From Halomonas halmophila (GTDB lineage Bacteria; Pseudomonadota; Gammaproteobacteria; Pseudomonadales; Halomonadaceae): 64,000 bases of DNA. The stretch is from positions 1-64,000 of the forward strand of contig NZ_BJOC01000029.1 of the NCBI RefSeq assembly GCF_006540005.1, read 5' to 3'. The notes beneath the pieces were generated by a model. The model was not told where the DNA came from. It ran no database searches and saw nothing but the letters and a program-made list of their open reading frames with translations. Within the stretch, counting starts at the first letter, position 1. The number at the start of each line of letters is the position of its first letter. Position numbers and translations under genes: made by a program. Shown piece by piece: positions 19,737-27,350 of this stretch.

Positions 19737-20200
19737 TGAAACTGCTGGATCTCCAGGTACCCCACGACTGGGTCGACTACAACGGCCACATGAACGACGC
19801 CGAATACGCCCGGGTATTCTCCCTGGGCGTGGAGGCACTGATGGACGCTATCGGCCTCGACGAGGCCGGCCGGCGTCAGCATGGCTATACGCTTTACACC
19901 CTGGAGACGCACCTTTGCTATCGTCGCGAGGCGCACGAAGGTCAGCCGCTGTGCGTTGAGGTAATGCTGCTGGAGCGGGATGCCAAGCGGTTGCATGTGT
20001 TCTTCGAGATGTACGACGCCGAGCGTACCTTGCTGGCCACCAGCGAGCAGATGCTGATGGGGATCGATGCCGAGGCCGGTCGACCGGCGCCCTTCCCGGC
20101 ACCCATCGACGCCGCCATCGGGGCACTGCCGAGTGCCGAGCCCGAAGCCTGGCCGGAACAGGCAGGGCGTCGCATCGGCCTGCCACCGGCCAAGCGTTGA
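19733..20200 (+). CDS. cdhB: Betainyl-CoA thioesterase (hotdog fold)
   Basis: A 155-residue acyl-CoA thioesterase of the 4-hydroxybenzoyl-CoA type. The motif WVDYNGHMNDAEYARVF holds the usual Asp/Asn-Gly-His catalytic region near residue 18. In the carnitine operon it releases glycine betaine from betainyl-CoA. It overlaps cdhA by 4 bp and is followed closely by the esterase gene. In some bacteria CdhA and CdhB are fused; here they are separate. Confidence 0.9.
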   Translation: MMKLLDLQVPHDWVDYNGHMNDAEYARVFSLGVEALMDAIGLDEAGRRQHGYTLYTLETHLCYRREAHEGQPLCVEVMLLERDAKRLHVFFEMYDAERTLLATSEQMLMGIDAEAGRPAPFPAPIDAAIGALPSAEPEAWPEQAGRRIGLPPAKR

Positions 20201-20241
20201 GCCGGGACATCACGCCCCCACCTGCCAGAACGGCCGCCCCC

Positions 20242-21066
20242 ATGATGCAGTGTGACAGCTTTCGCCGCCGCTTCGAGCGCGGCCTCGACGCCCTTGCCGG
20301 GCTGCCGATGGAAGCGGCCCGGAAGCGCTACGATGCACTCTGCGCGAGCTTTGCGCCCGTCGACCCCACCGGCATGACGGTCCGCGACGGACACATCGCC
20401 GCTGTCGGCGTACGACGCTTCCACCCTGCCCGCATTGCCGAGGCTTCCCCCATCCTCTATGCCCACGGCGGCGGCTGGAACTTCGGTTCACCGCGCAGTC
20501 ATCACGGCATCGCCGCCGACCTGGCCGAACGGCTGGGGCGCGAAGTGATTAGTGTCGACTACCGCTTGGCCCCGGAAGCCGGCTACACCGAGGCCCTCGA
20601 CGACTGTCGTCGCGTCGCCGAGGCCTGCGCGCCCACTGCCCTGGTCGGCGACAGCGCCGGCGGACGACTGATCATGGATGTCTCACGGCAGTCGCACTGG
20701 CACGGCGTACTGGGCCTGATCTACCCACCAGTAGGTCGCCCGACAGCGGCCAGCCTGGGGCCGGACGCCCCGCTGCTGACGCGGGACGATATCCTGGCGC
20801 TGTGGGAGAGCATCGCCGACGAGATACCGATGCCGGATGCCACCTCGGCCCCCGGCGAGTCCATCGAAGTGCTGGCAGTGGAACATGACCCCCTCACCGT
20901 CCCCCTGGAGCGCGCCGTGGCGGACTGGCGTCGCGACGGCGCCGACATCGGCTACCGCTGTGCCCCGGACATGCTGCATGGCGCCTTGCACGCTCATGCA
21001 CGCCTCGACGCCATGCAGGCCGCCTGGCAGGACTTCTGCCGCGCCCTGTCGCAACGGCTGGGGTGA
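20242..21066 (+). CDS. Alpha/beta hydrolase, likely short-chain acylcarnitine hydrolase (HocS-like)
   Basis: A 274-residue hydrolase of the hormone-sensitive lipase type: oxyanion-hole motif HGGGWNFG and nucleophile elbow GDSAGG, with a plausible late Asp and His (EHDP and MLHGALH). In Pseudomonas a related hydrolase, HocS, frees carnitine from O-acylcarnitines and is encoded with the cdh genes. The start is uncertain: ATG at 20242 is used, but a TTG at 20197 overlapping the cdhB stop would add 15 residues; neither has a strong ribosome-binding site. Its position as fourth gene of the cdh unit supports the assignment. Confidence 0.75.
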   Translation: MMQCDSFRRRFERGLDALAGLPMEAARKRYDALCASFAPVDPTGMTVRDGHIAAVGVRRFHPARIAEASPILYAHGGGWNFGSPRSHHGIAADLAERLGREVISVDYRLAPEAGYTEALDDCRRVAEACAPTALVGDSAGGRLIMDVSRQSHWHGVLGLIYPPVGRPTAASLGPDAPLLTRDDILALWESIADEIPMPDATSAPGESIEVLAVEHDPLTVPLERAVADWRRDGADIGYRCAPDMLHGALHAHARLDAMQAAWQDFCRALSQRLG

Positions 21067-21090
21067 ACAAAACCTGACGGTTCAGGCCTT

Positions 21091-21329
21091 GGGAAGCGCT
21101 GAATAAATCGCCGAGCATAGTGAACCGCAAGGCGCACGGAACGCAGAAAGCGAGACATAACACTTAGTTAGGCGAGCTTTCGACCGGGCTGGCGCACCAG
21201 TACCGCGCACAAATTCGCCGGGAGCGAATTTGAACCGTCCTAAGACGGGACCGGAGGGTAGCCGCCAGGGATGGCGGCTATAGCGCCGCGATTTGCATGC
21301 GCAGGCATTTAAGCAGTGTTTCCCTTGCG
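21091..21329 (+). repeat. Structured interspersed repeat, copy 1
   Basis: This shares a 5' block (TGGGAAGCGCTGAAnAAATCG, then CAAGGCGCACGGA) and a 3' block of about 150 bp with copy 2 at 23405-23760, same orientation. The 3' block folds into three consecutive hairpins: CAAATTCGC/GCGAATTTG, CCGTC/GACGG and TAGCCGCCA/TGGCGGCTA. Loop bases differ between copies while stems are preserved. The right end overlaps the last codons and stop of the minus-strand regulator gene ending at 21309. No transposase or target duplication is visible. Confidence 0.75.
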
Positions 21330-22280
21330 CAGCTGCCGCGGCGATTGACCATACCGAGCACGAAACGCCCGCGAAAAACTCGAACTCGAGCCGAAGCCAC
21401 ACGCCAGCGCTACCGCCAGCACATCGAGGTCGGTCTCCTCGAGCAGGTAGCGAGCGCGCTCCAGTCGCAATCCCAGGTACCAGTCTCGCGGTGACTGCCC
21501 GAGCTCACGTTCGAAGAGCCGCTGCAACTGACGCAGCGAGACGCCGCTGAGCCGCGCCACTTCCGTCAGGCTCAATGGAAATTCGAGGTGCTGTTCCATC
21601 ACATCAACCGCCTCGACGAGATGGCGACGATGCGTGCCGAGCCGACGGGCCAACGTCATGCGTTGCTGGTCATGGCGGGTTCGGATGCGTTCGTGTACCA
21701 GCTGTTCCGAGACATCGATGGCCAGCTGGTTGCCATGGCGCCGGGCGATCACGTCCAGCGCCATGTCCATGGCCGCCGCGCCCCCGGCACAGGAGAAGCG
21801 CCGACGCCCGAGCTCGAACAACTCGTCCGAGGTCGCGATGGCCGGAAAGCGCTCCTGAAAGGCCGGCAGACTCTCCCAATGGAGGGTGACCCGCTCACCC
21901 TCCAACAGGCCGGCCGCGGCGAGCACAAAGCAACCGGTGTCGAGACCGCCCAGCACGCAGCCCGACTCGTTGAGCCGATGCAACCAGCGCATCAGGGCCC
22001 GACTCAGGCAGGACTCGGGGTCGAAGCCGCTGCACACCGCCAATGAAGGGAGGTGATGGACCGCCTCGATGGACTGGTCAGCCAGCAGCGTCATGCCGTT
22101 GGAGGCCGTCACCGGATCGCCATCCTGACTGAGCAGCGTCCAGTCAAAGAGTGGCTGGCCGCTGATTCGATTGGCAATCCGCAGTGGTTCGACCGCAGAA
22201 AAGAAGGCCATCATCGAAAAACGTGGCAGCAACAGAAAACCGACGAGCTCCGGCGCGGGTCCGGTGTAATCGAGGCGCAT
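21309..22280 (-). CDS. GlxA-family AraC regulator (CdhR-like)
   Basis: A 323-residue regulator with an N-terminal DJ-1/PfpI-like (class I amidotransferase-like) domain (about 10-180, GGLDTGCFVLAAAGLL) and a C-terminal AraC/XylS double helix-turn-helix (about 215-315, LTEVARLSGVSLRQLQRLF and DVLAVALACGFGSSSSFSRAFRARYG). Related proteins CdhR and GbdR activate carnitine and betaine genes in Pseudomonas. It is flanked by the cdh operon and a CaiX-like gene, so carnitine control is likely. Its final codons lie inside the structured repeat. It shares close similarity with the regulator at 23846. Confidence 0.87.
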   Translation of the reverse strand: MRLDYTGPAPELVGFLLLPRFSMMAFFSAVEPLRIANRISGQPLFDWTLLSQDGDPVTASNGMTLLADQSIEAVHHLPSLAVCSGFDPESCLSRALMRWLHRLNESGCVLGGLDTGCFVLAAAGLLEGERVTLHWESLPAFQERFPAIATSDELFELGRRRFSCAGGAAAMDMALDVIARRHGNQLAIDVSEQLVHERIRTRHDQQRMTLARRLGTHRRHLVEAVDVMEQHLEFPLSLTEVARLSGVSLRQLQRLFERELGQSPRDWYLGLRLERARYLLEETDLDVLAVALACGFGSSSSFSRAFRARYGQSPRQLRKGNTA

Positions 22281-22348
22281 GACAGCAAGCCAAGGATGCG
22301 AAGGGGCCGGTCATGATGACCGGCCGGCCACTGTCGGGCAAGCTTGCC

Positions 22349-23287
22349 TCAGTCGAACTGCGCTTCGACCGCCTCGATGGCGGGGCGCCCATCACGCGCC
22401 TCGACACCCTCGAGCCAGGCCGCCACGGTATCGTGGTTGGCCGCGATCCATTCGCTGGCCACCTCACCGGCGGGCCGCTCCTCGTGACTGTAGGCATGCA
22501 CCCAGTCGTTCTGATCGGCGGTATCCACCACGTACTGGGTCATGAAACGATGGACATCGGCATCCCGGTCCTTCAGGTCGTCCGGCACCACGGTCCAGAC
22601 CGTGCTCTCGATCTCCGCCACACCGGCATCATCGGCATCCTCGAGATAGACGAGATCGAAGCTGACGTTCATCCAGTGCGGCTCCCAGCCGACAAAGGTC
22701 ACCCATTCGTCGTTGCGCATCTTCTGCTTGGCCTGGGCCAGCATCGCGGCCGTGGAACTCTCGCGCAGGGTCCAGTCGCCTAGATTGGCGAGATCCTTAT
22801 CGATGGCCTCACCGATGGCGGTATTGATGCCGGTGCCGGCTTCGATACCCAGGATGGTTCCATCGAAACGTTCGCGGTAGTCGTCAAGGTCCGCCACCGA
22901 TTCGACTCCGGCTTCCTTGACGTAACGTGGAACCACCAGGCCCGAGATGGCGCCCTGGATATTGGCGACGGCTTTTTCCACCTTGCCGTCGGCCACCAGT
23001 GGTTCGACCATCTCGGTCTGCACCGGGTACCAGCCACCCAGGTAGGCTTCCAGATCACCCTCGGCCACGCCATTGAGGATCACGCTCACCGCCAGGTCAT
23101 TCTGCCGGGTCTCGTAGCCCATGGCCTCCAGCAACTGGGCGGCGATTTCGGACTTGACGGTAACCCCCGGCCAGGGCGGTACACCGAAGCGAACTTCATC
23201 GAGATCGGCCTGGGCAATGGGCGCGACCAGGGAGGTCAGCGCCAGGGTGGCGCCCAGCAGGTGGCGACGGTGGTGCGTCATCGTCAT
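22349..23287 (-). CDS. Quaternary-ammonium ABC substrate-binding protein (CaiX/ProX-like)
   Basis: A 312-residue periplasmic binding protein of the OpuAC/ProX type. The signal sequence (residues 1-27) contains an Arg-Arg pair and might be Tat-type. Aromatic-box tryptophans expected to hold a trimethylammonium group are visible in PPWPGVTVK, GGWYP and VGWEPHWM. In Pseudomonas CaiX binds carnitine and docks on a shared permease; no permease or ATPase gene accompanies this gene either. GGAG precedes the ATG at 23287, and a 21-bp-phased repeat lies about 60 bp upstream. Carnitine or gamma-butyrobetaine is the likely ligand. Confidence 0.87.
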   Translation of the reverse strand: MTMTHHRRHLLGATLALTSLVAPIAQADLDEVRFGVPPWPGVTVKSEIAAQLLEAMGYETRQNDLAVSVILNGVAEGDLEAYLGGWYPVQTEMVEPLVADGKVEKAVANIQGAISGLVVPRYVKEAGVESVADLDDYRERFDGTILGIEAGTGINTAIGEAIDKDLANLGDWTLRESSTAAMLAQAKQKMRNDEWVTFVGWEPHWMNVSFDLVYLEDADDAGVAEIESTVWTVVPDDLKDRDADVHRFMTQYVVDTADQNDWVHAYSHEERPAGEVASEWIAANHDTVAAWLEGVEARDGRPAIEAVEAQFD

Positions 23288-23348
23288 GGTAATCTCCTGT
23301 TGCTTGGGGAACCTTCACAGTCTGACGCCTTTCATCAGGGTAACTTTT

Positions 23349-23381
23349 CACAAGTCGACCCATAGGCGGCACAATGCGACA
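23349..23381 (-). promoter_or_regulatory. 21-bp-phased direct repeat upstream of the CaiX-like gene (candidate AraC-type operator)
   Basis: Read on the minus strand, TGTCGCATTGTG and GGTCGACTTGTG start exactly 21 bp apart, agree at 9 of 12 positions, and end about 62 bp before the gene start. They resemble the TGTCGAATCRTG pair at 24818-24850, also 21 bp apart. The likely binders are the GlxA/AraC regulators on either side. Confidence 0.55.
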
Positions 23382-23404
23382 GAACGAATTCATTCTTGCG
23401 ACCC

Positions 23405-23760
23405 TGGGAAGCGCTGAACAAATCGACGAGCGGAACGAAGGCTAGGCCCGTTCCCGACGGGCCATCGCATTTCCCACATCCATGTGGGTCACGCAAGGCG
23501 CACGGAGCACAGCACCGAGCGGAGCGACAAACATCCGAAGGGTGGCCCCGAAGGGGCGAGAAACCGGAGGTTTCGAGTCAACCGGAGCCTATGGGGTATA
23601 GGTGAGGATTCCGACCGGGCTGGCGCACCAGCACCGCGCACAAATTCGCCAGGAGCGAATTTGAACCGTCTTTAGACGGGCCCGCAGGGTAGCCGCCATG
23701 GATGGCGGCTATAGCGCAGCGATTTGCCCGCGCAGGCATTTGTGCAGTGTTGCCCTTGCA
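23405..23760 (+). repeat. Structured interspersed repeat, copy 2
   Basis: This fills most of the 558-bp gap between the divergent CaiX-like gene and the GlxA/AraC gene at 23846. The 3' 150 bp match copy 1 closely; hairpins are at 23641-23663 (9-bp stem), 23666-23679 (6-bp stem) and 23690-23711 (9-bp stem). The middle part (about 23440-23610) is not shared with copy 1 and has its own GC-rich short inverted repeats. The element ends about 85 bp before the regulator start, so it may carry or displace that promoter. Confidence 0.75.
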
Positions 23761-23845
23761 CGGCCATTGCAAAGGAAGCGATCCGCCCTACAATCGTCAC
23801 TGCTATCCGATCATCCCCGATGCACACCGGCCAGGTTCGTCGTCC

Positions 23846-24805
23846 ATGCGCCTACACCCCCAGGTTCCCGAGCCGGAATCCATCGGCTTCTTGCTGCTGC
23901 CGCGCTTCGCCATGGTGGCGTTCTTCTCGGCCATCGAGCCGTTGCGCATTGCTAACCGCATCAGCGGTCGCACCTTGTTCCACTGGGATGTGATCAGTCG
24001 CGATGGCGGCCCTGTCACCGCCTCCAACGGCATGCCGCTTGCCGCCACCTGGTCGTTGCAGAAGGCACCCGAGACCCAGAGCCTGGCGGTCTGCGCCAGC
24101 TTCGCTCCGGAGCAAGCCCTCGACACCGAACTGCTGGAATGGTTGCGGGCTCGCGTCCGAGCCGGCTGCGTGCTGGGCGGCATGGACACGGGCTGCTTCG
24201 CACTTGCCGCTGCCGGCCTGCTCGATGACCAGACCGTGACCCTGCACTGGGAGTCCCTGCCCGCATTTCGCGAGCAATTCCCCGGGATCGAGGCGGTCGA
24301 GTCGCTCTACGAGATCTCGGCCGAGGGGTTTTCCTGCGCCGGCGGCAGCTCGGCCATCGACATGAGCCTGGATCTGATCGCCCGTCGACACGGCGACGAA
24401 TTGGCCGGCCAGGTGCGTGAACAGCTCGTCCACGATCAGGGCCGCCTGCCTGCCAGCCGGCAGCGCCACATCGCCCGGCCGGCCAATGATGTCGACCCTG
24501 GGCTCCATCGAGCCGTTGCGTTGATGGAGACTCACCTGGAGGCCCCACTGGGCATCCAGGCACTGGCCGATGAGCTCGGGCTTTCCTGGCGACGGCTCGA
24601 GCGTCTCTTCGCTCGCCACCTGGGCCAGACGCCGTTGCATTTCTACCAGGAACGTCGCCTGGCTCATGCCCACCAGTTACTGATCGATACTCGTCACGGC
24701 ATCATGGACATCGCCTTGGCCAGCGGCTTCGCCTCGGCCTCCAGCTTCACCCGGGCCTTCCGCAGGCACTACGGCCTGACACCCAGCCAACTGAGGAGAC
24801 GCTGA
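23846..24805 (+). CDS. GlxA-family AraC regulator, second copy
   Basis: A 319-residue paralogue of the regulator at 21309: DJ-1/PfpI-like domain (GGMDTGCFALAAAGLLDD, WESLPAFREQFPGIE) and AraC-type DNA-binding domain (IQALADELGLSWRRLERLF and GIMDIALASGFASASSFTRAF). The ATG at 23846 aligns with the paralogue start; an upstream in-frame start at 23702 would translate the structured repeat and is rejected. It points toward the gamma-butyrobetaine hydroxylase-like gene 114 bp downstream, whose promoter has an AraC-type repeat, so that gene is a likely target. Confidence 0.87.
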   Translation: MRLHPQVPEPESIGFLLLPRFAMVAFFSAIEPLRIANRISGRTLFHWDVISRDGGPVTASNGMPLAATWSLQKAPETQSLAVCASFAPEQALDTELLEWLRARVRAGCVLGGMDTGCFALAAAGLLDDQTVTLHWESLPAFREQFPGIEAVESLYEISAEGFSCAGGSSAIDMSLDLIARRHGDELAGQVREQLVHDQGRLPASRQRHIARPANDVDPGLHRAVALMETHLEAPLGIQALADELGLSWRRLERLFARHLGQTPLHFYQERRLAHAHQLLIDTRHGIMDIALASGFASASSFTRAFRRHYGLTPSQLRRR

Positions 24806-24817
24806 TTCGAGACGAGC

Positions 24818-24850
24818 TGTCGAATCGTGCATGGTCGATGTCGAATCATG
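24818..24850 (+). promoter_or_regulatory. Direct repeat TGTCGAATCRTG x2, 21 bp apart
   Basis: TGTCGAATCGTG at 24818-24829 and TGTCGAATCATG at 24839-24850 match at 11 of 12 positions with two-helical-turn spacing, typical of an AraC-family activator site. It ends 69 bp before the oxygenase start at 24920. This is the clearest of three related sites in the carnitine region. Confidence 0.7.
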
Positions 24851-24919
24851 TCGCATGGCGTTGCCCGTCGGTTGGCATTCTGAGTCGCATCATCACGCTG
24901 CCATCTCAGGAGATGCCCC

Positions 24920-26146
24920 ATGACCGATACCGAACTGCCACGCACGCCGGACTACGACGCCTGGCCGATCGACGCCGATCTCGACACCGTCTCCTTCACC
25001 CCGCGACTGGTCACGGTGCGCTGGAGCGACGGACGGATCAGCCGCTACCACGGCATCTGGCTGCGCGAAAACGCCACCGACGACACCACCATCAACCCCG
25101 CGACCCGGGAACGCATCCTGGACCTCTCCACCCTACCCGCCTGGCCGGAGGTCGAAGGCGCCGAGATAGACGCGACCGGTGCACTGTGCGTGGATTTCGC
25201 CCCCGAGGATCGCCGCCTGCGCTTCCACCCCGGCTGGCTGCGCGCCCACGACTACGACAATGTCAGTGATCCCGAAGCCCCGTTGGTGCCGGTGACGACC
25301 TGGCAGGGCGGCCCGGAGGCCGGCCCCGACACCCTGGACGCCACTGGCCTGCTCGATACCGATGCGGGCGACGACGCCGAAGAAGCGATCCTCGCCCCGG
25401 CCCTGGAGAGCGTACTCGGCAAGGGGCTGGTACGGCTGCGCAATCTACCGACCGAACCCGGCTCGCTGGAAGCTATCGCCTGGCGTATCGGTCCGGTGCG
25501 TCCCACCAACTTCGGGCAACTGTTCGACGTCAGGGCCAAGCCGGACCCGGATTCCAACGCTTATACCTCCATCGCCCTACCGCCCCACGTGGACCTGCCG
25601 ACCCGCGAGTATCACCCGGGCCTGCAGATGCTGCACTGCCTGGAAAACAGCGTGGAGGGCGGCCAGGCGGTGATGCTCGACGGCTTCGCCGTGGCCGAGG
25701 CGCTGCGCGACCGTCACCCCGAAGCCTGGACGACGCTGACTCGGGTGCGCTGGTGCTACGCCAACACAGCCAGAACCACCGACTACGTGTGGTACGAGCC
25801 GATGATCCGCCTCGACGCCCGGGGCAAGCTGCTCGAGGTGCGCATCGCCGATTTCCTGCGCGGCCCGCTGCAGACGGCCTTCGAGGACGTGGAGCCGGCC
25901 TATGAGGCACTGATGACGCTGCAGCGCCTGCTGCGCGACCCGGCCTTCGCCATCCGCTTCACCTACGCGCCCGGCGACCTGGTGATCTTCGACAACCGCC
26001 GCCTGTTGCACGCCCGCGACGCCTTCGAAGGCGCCAGCGGCCACCGCTGGCTGCAGGGCTGCTACATGGAGCGCGACGAGATCCGCTCGCGTTACCGCAT
26101 GATCCAACGGGCACGGCGCCAGCGTCGTCTCACCACCGATGCCTGA
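24920..26146 (+). CDS. Gamma-butyrobetaine dioxygenase-like Fe(II)/2-oxoglutarate oxygenase
   Basis: A 408-residue TauD/TfdA-family oxygenase with the N-terminal DUF971 zinc-like domain (about 25-115) seen in gamma-butyrobetaine hydroxylase and trimethyllysine hydroxylase. The iron facial triad is H223-x-D225 (PPHVDLPT) and H364 (NRRLLHARDAF); R376 probably binds 2-oxoglutarate. The expected reaction is hydroxylation of gamma-butyrobetaine to L-carnitine, which the cdh genes 5 kb upstream would degrade. AGGAG lies 6 bases before the ATG. It is a single-gene unit with its own AraC-type site. Substrate is inferred from family and context; other trimethylammonium acids are possible. Confidence 0.82.
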   Translation: MTDTELPRTPDYDAWPIDADLDTVSFTPRLVTVRWSDGRISRYHGIWLRENATDDTTINPATRERILDLSTLPAWPEVEGAEIDATGALCVDFAPEDRRLRFHPGWLRAHDYDNVSDPEAPLVPVTTWQGGPEAGPDTLDATGLLDTDAGDDAEEAILAPALESVLGKGLVRLRNLPTEPGSLEAIAWRIGPVRPTNFGQLFDVRAKPDPDSNAYTSIALPPHVDLPTREYHPGLQMLHCLENSVEGGQAVMLDGFAVAEALRDRHPEAWTTLTRVRWCYANTARTTDYVWYEPMIRLDARGKLLEVRIADFLRGPLQTAFEDVEPAYEALMTLQRLLRDPAFAIRFTYAPGDLVIFDNRRLLHARDAFEGASGHRWLQGCYMERDEIRSRYRMIQRARRQRRLTTDA

Positions 26147-26213
26147 GAAGCGACGAATGTTCGGCGCCCCTGCCTCCGGCATCGACTTTCGCTGAGCGTC
26201 CCGTCGGCCGCTT

Positions 26214-27212
26214 TCAGCCGCGTTCTGCGGTCACACTGGGCGCCTCCCCGAATCTCGCCCGGTAGGCCCGGGAAAAGTGCGCCAGGTGTGCGAATCCGGT
26301 GGCCAACGCCGCCTCGGTGACCCGACAATGGCTGGCAGCCAACAGACGCTGGGCCTGGTCGAGCCGCATGGCCAGGTAGCATTGCTTGGGCGTCTCGCCG
26401 AAATGGGCCATGAAGCGACGCGTCAACTGGCGCTGCGACTGTCCCACCAACCGGCAGATCTCGGGAATGGGCAGCGCCTGGGCCAGGTTCGCCTCCATGA
26501 CCGCCAGGGCTCGCAGCACGCTGCGCGGCAAGTGCGCATAGCGCTCGTCCCGACTCGGCGAAGGCTCATCGTCACCGCGCTGGTGCACCAGTTGACGGCC
26601 CACGGCATTGGCCAGCGCCGGGCCATAGAGCCGCTCCATCCAGGCCAGCATCATGTCGATGCTCGCCGACCCACCCGATCCGGTCAGCCGGGACGCATCG
26701 AGCTCGAAGCGTGCCTGGCTGACCCTGAGCTGCGGGAACTCGCGTCGAAACGCCGGTACGCTTTCCCAATGCATCGCGACCCGATGCCCTTCCAGCACGC
26801 CCGAGCGCGCCAGGATGAAGGGTGCCGTGTCCAGCCCCCCCAGCCAGCCGCCATGGGCCGCCACTCGCCTCAGCACAGCGAGATCCTGTCCCCGGATGGT
26901 CGCCTCCGCCTCATAGGAAGACACCACCATCAGATGCGCGTCATCGTCCACGGCATCGAGCTCGCCATCGACATCGATACGCACGCCGTTGCTGGCCACC
27001 AGCCCTTCTCCATCGGCGGACAACAGCCGCCAGGCAAACAGGTCCCGGCCGAAACGGTTGGCCACGCGCAACGGCTCCAGCAGACAGAACAGGCTCAGCA
27101 TCGAGAACTTTGGCACCAGCCAGACATCCAGGGTGTGCTCCGCTTCCTCGGGCGCCAGCAGCGGCGGGGAATCCGGTCTCGGATAGGGCCAGGCGTCGGT
27201 GAACTCACTCAT
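26214..27212 (-). CDS. GlxA-family AraC regulator, third and more divergent copy
   Basis: A 332-residue regulator with DJ-1/PfpI-like (GGLDTAPFILARSGVLEG) and AraC-type (IPEICRLVGQSQRQLTRRF; VTEAALATGFAHLAHFSRAYRARFG) domains. It is less like the two regulators upstream than they are to each other. The ATG at 27212 is used; an in-frame extension to 27419 would run through the divergent promoter and into the first gene of the 11-gene operon. It is divergent from that operon with 138 bp between, so it is the obvious candidate regulator. That promoter lacks the 21-bp repeat found at the carnitine genes. Confidence 0.86.
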   Translation of the reverse strand: MSEFTDAWPYPRPDSPPLLAPEEAEHTLDVWLVPKFSMLSLFCLLEPLRVANRFGRDLFAWRLLSADGEGLVASNGVRIDVDGELDAVDDDAHLMVVSSYEAEATIRGQDLAVLRRVAAHGGWLGGLDTAPFILARSGVLEGHRVAMHWESVPAFRREFPQLRVSQARFELDASRLTGSGGSASIDMMLAWMERLYGPALANAVGRQLVHQRGDDEPSPSRDERYAHLPRSVLRALAVMEANLAQALPIPEICRLVGQSQRQLTRRFMAHFGETPKQCYLAMRLDQAQRLLAASHCRVTEAALATGFAHLAHFSRAYRARFGEAPSVTAERG

Positions 27213-27350
27213 TATGGCCAAAAATATCAAATATAGGGCGAATTTATGCAAATGGTAGCGGCGCAACGGCGTTAGGGTAAAGCCAGTCGCGCATCGGCGC
27301 CGGTGGCGACACTTCGTCACGGTCCACGCAATACCCGGAGATAGATCGTC

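Noticed and set aside
21091-23760. Composite transposon flanked by the two structured repeats
   Set aside because: The enclosed genes are carnitine-related, no transposase is present, the copies are in direct orientation and differ in the middle, and no target duplication was seen.
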